A stretch of DNA of 64,000 nt, from the NCBI RefSeq assembly GCF_014635845.1, contig NZ_BMDP01000001.1, positions 1,085,730 through 1,149,729 on the forward strand, read 5' to 3'. The notes below the pieces were generated by a model that had not been told where the DNA came from, ran no database searches, and worked only from the letters and a program-made list of their open reading frames with translations. Shown piece after piece: positions 8,782 through 15,871 of the stretch. Positions within the stretch are counted from its first letter, which is position 1; each line of letters opens with the position of its first letter. This DNA is from Oxalicibacterium solurbis. GTDB taxonomy: Bacteria; Pseudomonadota; Gammaproteobacteria; Burkholderiales; Burkholderiaceae_D. Made by a program: the position numbers and the translations under genes.

Positions 8782-10059
8782 ATGAGCAACAACGGCTTCG
8801 AGAAAGTCAATTCGCCCGCCAACGTGCTGTTCGCCAGCCTGATCGGCACCACCATCGAATTCTTCGACTTCTACATCTACGCGACGGCGGCGGTGCTGGT
8901 GTTTCCGCACCTGTTCTTCCCGTCTTCCGATCCGACGGCGGCGATCCTGCAATCGCTGGCGACCTTCGCGATCGCCTTCTTCGCGCGGCCGGTCGGCTCC
9001 GCCGTGTTCGGCCATTACGGCGACCGCATCGGCCGCAAGGCGACATTGGTCGCTGCATTGCTGACGATGGGCCTGTCGACGGTCGCGATCGGCCTGCTGC
9101 CGACGTATGAAACGATAGGCGCGCTGGCACCGCTGCTGCTGGCGCTGTGCCGCTTCGGCCAGGGCCTCGGCCTCGGCGGCGAATGGGGCGGCGCCGTGCT
9201 GCTGGCGACCGAAAACGCGCCGCCGGGCAAGATCGCGTGGTACGGCTGCTTCCCGCAACTGGGCGCACCGCTGGGCTTCTTCCTGTCCGGCGGCATCTTC
9301 CTGCTGCTGTCCGAATTCATGACCGACGAACAGTTCTTCAGCTACGGCTGGCGCATTCCCTTCCTCGCCAGCGCGGTGCTGGTACTGGTCGGCCTGTACG
9401 TACGATTGAAGATCACCGAGACACCGGCCTTCCAGAAAGTGATCGACGAAGGCGAACGCGTGAAGATGCCGATCGCCATCGTGTTCCGCGAACACGGCCG
9501 CATGCTGGTGCTGGGCACGGTGATCGCGCTGGCGACCTTCGTGCTGTTCTACCTGATGACGGTGTTCGCGCTGAGCTGGGGCACGACCGCGCTCGACTAT
9601 TCGCGCGAAACGTTCCTGGTCCTGCAATTGTTTGCAGTGGTGTTCTTTGCGATCACGATTCCGGTGTCCGCACTGTTGGCCGATCGCTATGGTCGCCGCA
9701 TCACGATGATCCTGGTATCGGCCGCCATCATCCTGTTCGGCCTGCTGATGGCGCCGCTGTTCGCCAAAGACAGCCTGATCGGCGTGACCTTCTTCCTGTC
9801 GCTGGGACTGGCGCTGATGGGCATGACTTACGGCCCGCTGGGCACGATGCTGTCGGAACTGTTTCCGGCATCGATCCGTTACACCGGCGTGTCGCTGACG
9901 TTCAACCTCGGCGGCATCTTCGGCGCATCGCTGGCGCCGTATGCGGCAACCTGGCTGGCCACGCATTACGGCCTGCAGTACGTCGGCTACTACCTCGCGG
10001 TTTCCGCGCTGCTGACGCTGATCGCCTTGCTGCTGGTCGGCAAGCCGCGGCACGCATAG
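8782..10059 (+). CDS. MFS transporter, metabolite:H+ symporter type
   Basis: 425 residues with about 12 membrane helices. It has the MFS loop 2-3 motif GHYGDRIGRKATL and the GLGLGGEWGGAVLLATENAP segment characteristic of the sugar/metabolite:H+ symporter group that includes shikimate, citrate and proline/betaine carriers. The ATG at 8782 lies after cagggaagacatcc; the frame opens earlier (8665) but without transporter-like sequence. It stands alone on its strand between two unrelated regulatory gene pairs. Substrate unknown. Confidence 0.9.
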   Translation: MSNNGFEKVNSPANVLFASLIGTTIEFFDFYIYATAAVLVFPHLFFPSSDPTAAILQSLATFAIAFFARPVGSAVFGHYGDRIGRKATLVAALLTMGLSTVAIGLLPTYETIGALAPLLLALCRFGQGLGLGGEWGGAVLLATENAPPGKIAWYGCFPQLGAPLGFFLSGGIFLLLSEFMTDEQFFSYGWRIPFLASAVLVLVGLYVRLKITETPAFQKVIDEGERVKMPIAIVFREHGRMLVLGTVIALATFVLFYLMTVFALSWGTTALDYSRETFLVLQLFAVVFFAITIPVSALLADRYGRRITMILVSAAIILFGLLMAPLFAKDSLIGVTFFLSLGLALMGMTYGPLGTMLSELFPASIRYTGVSLTFNLGGIFGASLAPYAATWLATHYGLQYVGYYLAVSALLTLIALLLVGKPRHA

Positions 10060-10060
10060 A

Positions 10061-10102
10061 CAGCGTTCCGTATCGCGGATTCGAATCCCTCCGTCTCCGC
10101 CG
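10061..10102 (+). pseudogene. tRNA-Ser 3' fragment
   Basis: The stretch contains the T-loop TTCGAAT, a CCCTC stem strand, an acceptor strand CGTCTCC, discriminator G and CC: the last third of a serine tRNA. The 5' T-stem strand is degraded (GCGGA) and no matching 5' acceptor strand (GGAGACG) occurs in the preceding 100 bases, which are MFS coding sequence. It is therefore a remnant, the kind left at integration or recombination sites, and is followed directly by a terminator. Confidence 0.65.
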
Positions 10103-10109
10103 ATAAATC

Positions 10110-10143
10110 AGAAAAGCCTTCGATTCGAATCGAAGGCTTTTCT
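10110..10143. terminator. Palindromic terminator after MFS gene / tRNA fragment
   Basis: A perfect 16-base inverted repeat (10110-10125 with 10128-10143); in practice the loop would open to ATTCGAAT. The descending arm ends in TTTTCTCTTT. It may be the original terminator of the lost tRNA gene and now ends MFS transcription. Confidence 0.75.
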
Positions 10144-10263
10144 CTTTCCGGTTTGGCATTGGAACAATCCGTCCGTACCGCTACATGAATCCGGCAACGA
10201 TCATATGTGGTAAAACACACGGCACAAACACAACGCGATTGTTTCTCCGACCCGCTTCCGGCA

Positions 10264-11007
10264 TCAGATGATGCCGCCGTTGACGCGTATCGTCTGGCCA
10301 TTGATCCATGCGCCATCCGGACCGGCCAACACAGACACGGCGGCAGCGATGTCTTCCGGTTGGCCGAGCCGCTCCAGCGGCGCGAGTTTGGCAAGACGAT
10401 CGATCACGTCCTGCGGCTTGCCGTCGAGGAAGAGACTGGTCGCCGTCGGGCCGGGCGCGACCGTGTTGACCGTGATGTTGCGGCCGCGCAGTTCCCTGGT
10501 CAGCACATGCGTCATCGCTTCGACGCCGGCCTTGGTAGCCGCGTAGACCGCATAGGTCGGCTGGTACAAACCCACCACGCTGGACGACAGGTTGACGATG
10601 CGGCCGCCGCTGCGCAGGCGGCGCGCCGCTTCGCGCAAGGTGTTGAACGTACCCTTCAGGTTGATCGCGATCTGGCTGTCGAACAGCGCATCGTCGCTGT
10701 CGGCCAGGTTCGCCAGTTTCATGATGCCGGCGTTGTTGACCAGTACGTCGACACCGCCGTATGCCGCTTCGGTCGCATCGAACATGCGGGCCACGGCGGC
10801 CGCATCGCTGACATTCGCCTGCGCCGCGATCGCGGTGCCGCCAGCGCGTTCGATGTCCTGCACCACCACTTCGGCCGCCTGTGCGCTGCCGGCATAGTTG
10901 ACGACGACGATGAAACCGTCCGCCGCCAGGCGTTGTGCAATGGCGGCGCCGATGCCGCGCGCCGCGCCGGTGACGATCGCGACCTTGTTGTTTTGCGTTG
11001 CACTCAT
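10264..11007 (-). CDS. SDR-family oxidoreductase (classical)
   Basis: 247 residues with a canonical NAD(P)-binding motif TGAARGIG (13-20), NNAG (91-94) and the intact catalytic set Asn116, Ser142, Tyr155 and Lys159 (YAATK). Likely a 3-oxoacyl reductase-like or related alcohol dehydrogenase; the substrate is unknown. Ribosome site AAGGAGAAAAAC precedes the ATG. Divergent from a LysR regulator that probably controls it. The upstream region carries a phased 11-bp repeat array. Confidence 0.9.
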   Translation of the reverse strand: MSATQNNKVAIVTGAARGIGAAIAQRLAADGFIVVVNYAGSAQAAEVVVQDIERAGGTAIAAQANVSDAAAVARMFDATEAAYGGVDVLVNNAGIMKLANLADSDDALFDSQIAINLKGTFNTLREAARRLRSGGRIVNLSSSVVGLYQPTYAVYAATKAGVEAMTHVLTRELRGRNITVNTVAPGPTATSLFLDGKPQDVIDRLAKLAPLERLGQPEDIAAAVSVLAGPDGAWINGQTIRVNGGII

Positions 11008-11020
11008 GTTTTTCTCCTTC

Positions 11021-11075
11021 GGTTTGTTCGTAGTTTGTTCGTGGCTTGTCCGTAAGTTGTCGACGATTTGTCGCT
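11021..11075. repeat. Five tandem 11-bp repeats upstream of the SDR gene
   Basis: Units start at 11021, 11032, 11043, 11054 and 11065. The first two are ggtttgttcgt and agtttgttcgt; the others diverge (ggcttgtccgt, aagttgtcgac, gatttgtcgct) but keep TTGT at the same place. The 11-base period is close to one helical turn, so each copy faces the same side of DNA. The array begins just upstream of the SDR ribosome site, in its leader or promoter. Confidence 0.65.
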
Positions 11076-11208
11076 ATCGGCTGTCAAGCTCGATACCGAT
11101 ATCAGCGACGCCGTGATCACACTATGGCAGCCGGCCGGAGAAAAATAATCTATGCTAAATTGCCATCACTATTCCATTTAAACGAACAATAACCAGTAAG
11201 CTACGCCA

Positions 11209-12135
11209 ATGGACAAACTCGATGCCATGCGGCTGTTCACGCGCATCGTGGAGCGCCGCAGCTTCACGCTGGCGGCGAACGACACCGGCGTGCCGCGCTC
11301 GACGGTCACGCAGGTGATCCGGCAACTGGAAGAAAGACTGGGCGTACGACTGCTGCAGCGAACCACGCGCACGGTGAAACCGACGCTGGACGGCGAGGCG
11401 TACTACCGCCGTTGTCTGGCAATTCTCGATGACGTCGAAGATGCCGAAGGCGCATTCAGCGGCGCGATGCCGAAAGGCATGCTGCGCGTGGAAGTGCAAG
11501 GCACGCTGGCACGCCATTTCCTGATGCCGGCGTTGCCGGCTTTTTTCGCGCAGCATCCCGAAATCGAACTGTCGATGAGCGAAAGCGACCGCTGGGTCGA
11601 TCTGGTACAGGAAGGCATGGATTGCGCGCTGCGTTACGGCAAGCTGCCGGACAGCGACCTGATCGCGCGCCAGGTGGCGATGCTGGAGCGCGTGACCTGC
11701 GGCACGCCGGAATACTTCGACAAGTACGGCATGCCGACCGACATCTCCTCGTTCGACGGTCATCGCATGGTCGGCATCCGCCTGATCTCGACCGGCAGTC
11801 TGATGCCATTGGAATTCACCGGCGGCGCAGCGCACGAAAGCGTGATGCTGCCGGCGACCTTGTCGGTCACCGGACCGGAAAGCTATCTGGCCGGCATCCG
11901 TCTCGGGCTGGGAATCGCGCAAGTGCCGCGATTCCATATCGAGGAAGACCTGAAAAGCGGCCGGCTGGTCACCGTACTGCACGATCGCCCGCCGCCATCG
12001 GCGCCGGTGTCGCTGGTCTATCCGCGCAACCGGCAGTTGTCGCCGCGCGTGCGCGTGTTTCTCGATTGGGCGACGCAGGAATTCGCGCGGAAGAATTCGC
12101 CGGTAACGACCGATGTTTCACAACATCATGCGTGA
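11209..12135 (+). CDS. LysR-family transcriptional regulator
   Basis: 308 residues. The N-terminal winged helix-turn-helix (AMRLFTRIVERRSFTLAA ... TVTQVIRQLEERLGVRLL) is typical, followed by the two-lobed effector domain from about residue 90. Divergent from the classical SDR gene 201 bases away, the usual layout of a LysR regulator and its target. The following AraC-type gene overlaps its 3' end, suggesting a LysR-AraC-VOC operon. Effector unknown. Confidence 0.92.
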   Translation: MDKLDAMRLFTRIVERRSFTLAANDTGVPRSTVTQVIRQLEERLGVRLLQRTTRTVKPTLDGEAYYRRCLAILDDVEDAEGAFSGAMPKGMLRVEVQGTLARHFLMPALPAFFAQHPEIELSMSESDRWVDLVQEGMDCALRYGKLPDSDLIARQVAMLERVTCGTPEYFDKYGMPTDISSFDGHRMVGIRLISTGSLMPLEFTGGAAHESVMLPATLSVTGPESYLAGIRLGLGIAQVPRFHIEEDLKSGRLVTVLHDRPPPSAPVSLVYPRNRQLSPRVRVFLDWATQEFARKNSPVTTDVSQHHA

Positions 12136-12679
12136 AACTTTTTCGCGAAACCTCTCCGCAAAATCTGCGGCGGCATCCGGCAAGCGTGACGCAGATCGGG
12201 CGAACCAGGATCCAAGGCTGCTGCGCCGCCTGCTGCGCGCCAAGGACAGGATGGACGCGGCGTCGCACGAAGCATGGCCGGTCGCACGTTTGGCGGAAGT
12301 AAGCGACGTGTCCGCCGACCACTTTGCCCACGCCTTCAAGCAGGCCTTCGGCATTCCGCCGCATCGCTATCTGCTGACGCGACGCATCGAACGCGCGACG
12401 GCGCTGCTGCGCGATACGAAACTGTCGATCACCGACATTGCATTTCAAACCGGATGGGAAAGCCTGGGTACATTCGGTCGTACCTTTCGCGATATCACTG
12501 GCGAAAGTCCGAGTGCGAACCGGGCGCGTGCAAAAGCGGCGATGCAAGGATTGGCGGAAGTGCCGGGCTGCATCGTCGCCGCATCGCATCGCCCCGATCT
12601 CACGATCGCAGTTTCGGAGAAGCGACGCCAGACAGCGGCCGGTATAAAGAAACCCTCTTCAAAAAAGGAGGTTCCATGA
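12113..12679 (+). CDS. AraC-type DNA-binding protein without sensor domain
   Basis: 188 residues. Residues 40-140 form an AraC double helix-turn-helix (VARLAEVSDVSADHFAHAFK and ITDIAFQTGWESLGTFGRTF). There is no cupin or other effector domain before it, only a basic 35-residue leader, so it resembles MarA/SoxS-type stand-alone binders. The start at 12113 lies inside the LysR gene; an ATG at 12131 overlapping the LysR stop is equally possible. Its TGA overlaps the ATG of the VOC gene, so the two are translationally coupled. Confidence 0.85.
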   Translation: MFHNIMRETFSRNLSAKSAAASGKRDADRANQDPRLLRRLLRAKDRMDAASHEAWPVARLAEVSDVSADHFAHAFKQAFGIPPHRYLLTRRIERATALLRDTKLSITDIAFQTGWESLGTFGRTFRDITGESPSANRARAKAAMQGLAEVPGCIVAASHRPDLTIAVSEKRRQTAAGIKKPSSKKEVP

Positions 12680-13086
12680 AACAAGGTATTCAAGTGGTCG
12701 GGCTGTATGTGCGGGATCAGGACGAAGCGCTAGCCTTCTACGTCGACAAGCTTGGCTTCCGCATTCACACGGATGTCAGGAACGGCGACTATCGCTGGCT
12801 GACGGTGCAGCATCCGGATCAACCGTCATTCCAACTTGGCCTATTCTTGCCTGGACCGCCGGTGCTGGATGCAGCGACGGCGCAAGCCGCCCGCGAGCTC
12901 GTCGCAAAAGGCGCGATGCCGCCGCTGGTACTGGCCGTCGATGACTGCCGCGCCGCTTGCAATCGCATGCATGCGCAGGGTGTGGAATTTACGCAGGACC
13001 CCGTCGAACGCTACGGCACCGTCGATGCCGGTTTTCGCGATCCTTCCGGCAATGGGTGGAAGATGATCGAGGTACGTTCGAAGTAG
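12676..13086 (+). CDS. VOC-superfamily (glyoxalase/bleomycin-resistance fold) protein
   Basis: 136 residues. Paired beta-alpha-beta-beta-beta modules are seen: VVGLYVRDQDEALAFYVDKLGF at the N-terminus and VDAGFRDPSGNGWKMIEV at the C-terminus. Members include glyoxalase I, dioxygenases and antibiotic-binding proteins; residues here do not settle which. A perfect ribosome site (aaaggaggttcc) precedes the ATG at 12676. The first four bases overlap the AraC-type gene, and AraC-VOC pairs of this kind are common in proteobacteria. Confidence 0.88.
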   Translation: MKQGIQVVGLYVRDQDEALAFYVDKLGFRIHTDVRNGDYRWLTVQHPDQPSFQLGLFLPGPPVLDAATAQAARELVAKGAMPPLVLAVDDCRAACNRMHAQGVEFTQDPVERYGTVDAGFRDPSGNGWKMIEVRSK

Positions 13087-13146
13087 GTCGCGCAGGCAAA
13101 GCAGATATCAAGGCACGATGAAGCGCCCGCCTCCATCGTGCGCAAG

Positions 13147-15000
13147 TCAGCCGTTGACAACCAGTTCCTCGTCCACCTCCTCGCCGAGGAATCCGCCACT
13201 CTGGTGTGCCCACAGGCGTGCATACAAACCGCCCTGCGCCAGCAGTTCGCGATGCGTGCCTTCTTCGACGATGCGTCCCTTGTCCAACACGATCAGTCGA
13301 TCCATCGCCGCAATCGTCGATAGCCGGTGCGCAATGGCGACCACCGTCTTGCCTTCCATCAGGTTGTACAGGCTGGCCTGGATCGCCGCCTCCGCTTCCG
13401 AATCGAGCGCGCTGGTCGCTTCGTCGAGCAGCAGGATGGGCGCATCCTTCAGCATCACGCGCGCGATCGCGATGCGCTGGCGTTGACCGCCGGACAGTTT
13501 CACGCCACGTTCACCGACGTGCGCGTCGTAACCGACGCGGCCTTTGGCGTCGCCCAGCGTGCCAATGAATTCGTGCGCTTCGGCGCGCTTGGCGGCATCG
13601 ACCATGTCGTGCTCGTCTGCATCGGGACGGCCATAGAGAATGTTGTCGCGCACCGAGCGATGCAGCAGCGACGTATCCTGCGTCACCATGCCGATCTGCG
13701 CGCGCAGGCTGTTTTGCGTCACGTGCGCAACGTCCTGGCCGTCGATCAGAATGCGACCTTCTTCCAGATCGTAGAAGCGCAGCAGCAGGTTGACGATGGT
13801 CGACTTGCCGGCACCGGAACGACCGACCAGACCGACTTTCTCGCCGGCGCGTATCGTCAGGTTGAATCCTGCGATGACGGGACGGCCGCTACCGTACGAG
13901 AAGCCGACCTCGTCGAATTTCAGTTCGCCTTTCGTCACCTTCAACGGCACGGCGTCGGCCGCATCGGTCACTGCATGGTGGCGCGACAGCGTGTTGATAC
14001 CGTCCTGCACGGTGCCGACCTGCTCGAACAGCGATGCCATTTCCCACATCACCCAGTGCGACATGCCGTTCAGCCGCAAGGCCATCGCGGTTGCCGCCGC
14101 CACTGCGCCGACACCGATCTGCCCCAGCGTCCACAGCCACAACGCCACACCCGCAGTGCCGAGAATCAGCAGCATGCTGAGCGTGTGGTTGACGACTTCG
14201 AAGCCGCTGACCAGTCGCATCTGGCCATGCACCGTCACCAGGAATTCCTTCATCGCGCTGCGGGCATAACCGGCTTCACGGCCGGCGTGCGAAAACAGTT
14301 TGACGGTGCCGATGTTGGTGTACGCATCGGTGATGCGGCCCGTCATCAGCGAGCGCGCATCGGCCTGCATGCGCGACACCTTGCCCAGCCGCGGCACGAA
14401 CCATTTCAGCGCAATCGCGTAACAGGTCGCCCATGCCAGAAACGGCACCAGTAGCCAGCGGTCGAAAGTGCCGACCACGCTGGTCAGCGTGACGAAATAG
14501 ATGACGACAAAGACGAGAATGTCGCCGGTGATCATGCAGACGTCGCGCACTGCCAGCGCGGTCTGCATCACCTTGGCGGCGATGCGGCCGGCAAACTCGT
14601 CCTGATAGAAACCCATGCTCTGGTTCAGCATCAGCCGGTGGAAATTCCAGCGCAGCTGCATCGGGAAATTGCCGGCCAGCGTCTGGTGCTTGAAGAAAGT
14701 CTGCAAGGCGACCAGCACCGTGCTCAGCAGCACGATGCCGCCGAGCAGCAGCAATGTGCCGCGTTCCTGCTGCCACAACTGCGCCGGCTCGACCTTGCCG
14801 AGCCAGTCGACCACATGTCCCATCATCGCGAACAGCAGCGCCTCGAAGGCACCGGTCATCGCGGTCAGCAGCGTCATCGCGAGGATGTAGCGGCGCGCAC
14901 CCTTGGTGCAGGCCCAGATGAACGCGACGAAGCCCGAAGGCGGCGTGGCGGGTTGCGCATCCTGATACGGATGCAGCAGGTTTTCAAACCAGCGAAGCAT
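13147..15000 (-). CDS. ABC exporter, fused permease-ATPase
   Basis: 617 residues: six membrane helices in the first 330 residues, then an ATPase with Walker A GRSGAGKST near residue 410, signature LSGGQRQRIAIARV, Walker B ILLLDEATSALD and switch His (IAHRLST). This is the MsbA/multidrug half-transporter architecture and should work as a homodimer. The ATG at 15000 is preceded by TTGGAGAAATGC; the frame is open further upstream but without plausible sequence. It stands alone, so the exported substrate cannot be inferred. Confidence 0.92.
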   Translation of the reverse strand: MLRWFENLLHPYQDAQPATPPSGFVAFIWACTKGARRYILAMTLLTAMTGAFEALLFAMMGHVVDWLGKVEPAQLWQQERGTLLLLGGIVLLSTVLVALQTFFKHQTLAGNFPMQLRWNFHRLMLNQSMGFYQDEFAGRIAAKVMQTALAVRDVCMITGDILVFVVIYFVTLTSVVGTFDRWLLVPFLAWATCYAIALKWFVPRLGKVSRMQADARSLMTGRITDAYTNIGTVKLFSHAGREAGYARSAMKEFLVTVHGQMRLVSGFEVVNHTLSMLLILGTAGVALWLWTLGQIGVGAVAAATAMALRLNGMSHWVMWEMASLFEQVGTVQDGINTLSRHHAVTDAADAVPLKVTKGELKFDEVGFSYGSGRPVIAGFNLTIRAGEKVGLVGRSGAGKSTIVNLLLRFYDLEEGRILIDGQDVAHVTQNSLRAQIGMVTQDTSLLHRSVRDNILYGRPDADEHDMVDAAKRAEAHEFIGTLGDAKGRVGYDAHVGERGVKLSGGQRQRIAIARVMLKDAPILLLDEATSALDSEAEAAIQASLYNLMEGKTVVAIAHRLSTIAAMDRLIVLDKGRIVEEGTHRELLAQGGLYARLWAHQSGGFLGEEVDEELVVNG

Positions 15001-15871
15001 GCATTTCTCCAAATCGGTCCGGCACGCGGGAATTTTTATGTTTCGCGCATACGGGACGCACGGCAGGGACAGCAAAGGCGGACGATCGGGGCGCACGCAA
15101 GGCATTGCAGACAACGAACAGCACGCGGCGAACGGCAGAAGACGAAATTCTTGCACATCCCCGGCATCGGTGCATTGCATGCCGGCCATCGATAATCATC
15201 AACAAACGCGATGCGATGCAACGATCCGCAATCAGCCATGCGCAACCGTGCATGAGAGCGCAGGGCCATCCGTCCATACCGGCACACAGCGGGACACGAC
15301 CATACGCATCGTTGCATCCGACGTATGCGGACGATCGCCGTACATCATCCACGATGCGTGAAATTTTCGTTAAATTGCCTGCCGGCACGAAGGCGTGTCT
15401 GGTATCATGCGCAGGGTAGTTGTCCGGCGAAATACACAGAGCAATCGCGTTTTTGGCCGGCCTTCCGGCATGAAGCAATCTGCATCATGCCTCACCGACA
15501 CCGGATATCGGACGATCGAATTTCATTCGGCCCGACCGATGTTCCACAAATACCAGTACATTTCCCGATACAGGACGCACCCGCAGGCAGCGTCCGTTCG
15601 GCTCGGCAGCAAAACCATGCAAGTGCACCAGGCAAGAAAGACGGCAGAAGGCAATCCGCCTGCCTGCTGTCTACCCGGGACGGCGCTGCACGGCTTGCAC
15701 GTCATCGCATGCGATCGTAAAAGAAGGAGAACTGCACAGACAACCGGTTGTACACAGCGGTCCGAACGAGACGCCGCCGCCGGCGAAATTCGCTCGTCGA
15801 TCTGCATTCCGTAAAACCCGTGCCGTCCGGCGTTGTCCGACCGGCTGTTATTCCTGGATGTTTTCCTGCGC
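15001..15871. other. 871-base region with no supported gene
   Basis: Open frames here lack conserved motifs and ribosome sites. The stretch must hold the exporter promoter (minus strand) and the mrp promoter (plus strand). An extended -10 (TGGTATCAT, 15400-15408) could start mrp transcription, giving a leader of about 460 bases. A strong Shine-Dalgarno-like AAGAAGGAGAA occurs at about 15721-15731 with no start codon at proper distance. A regulatory leader or small RNA is possible but unproven. Confidence 0.4.

Noticed and set aside
10015..10102. Complete tRNA-Ser gene
   Set aside because: Only the 3' part is present; the 5' acceptor strand, D arm and anticodon arm would fall in MFS coding sequence and are not there.
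15395..15814. 139-residue open frame before mrpA
   Set aside because: No ribosome site, no motif, rare composition and no conserved sense; overlapping frames on the other strand are just as long.
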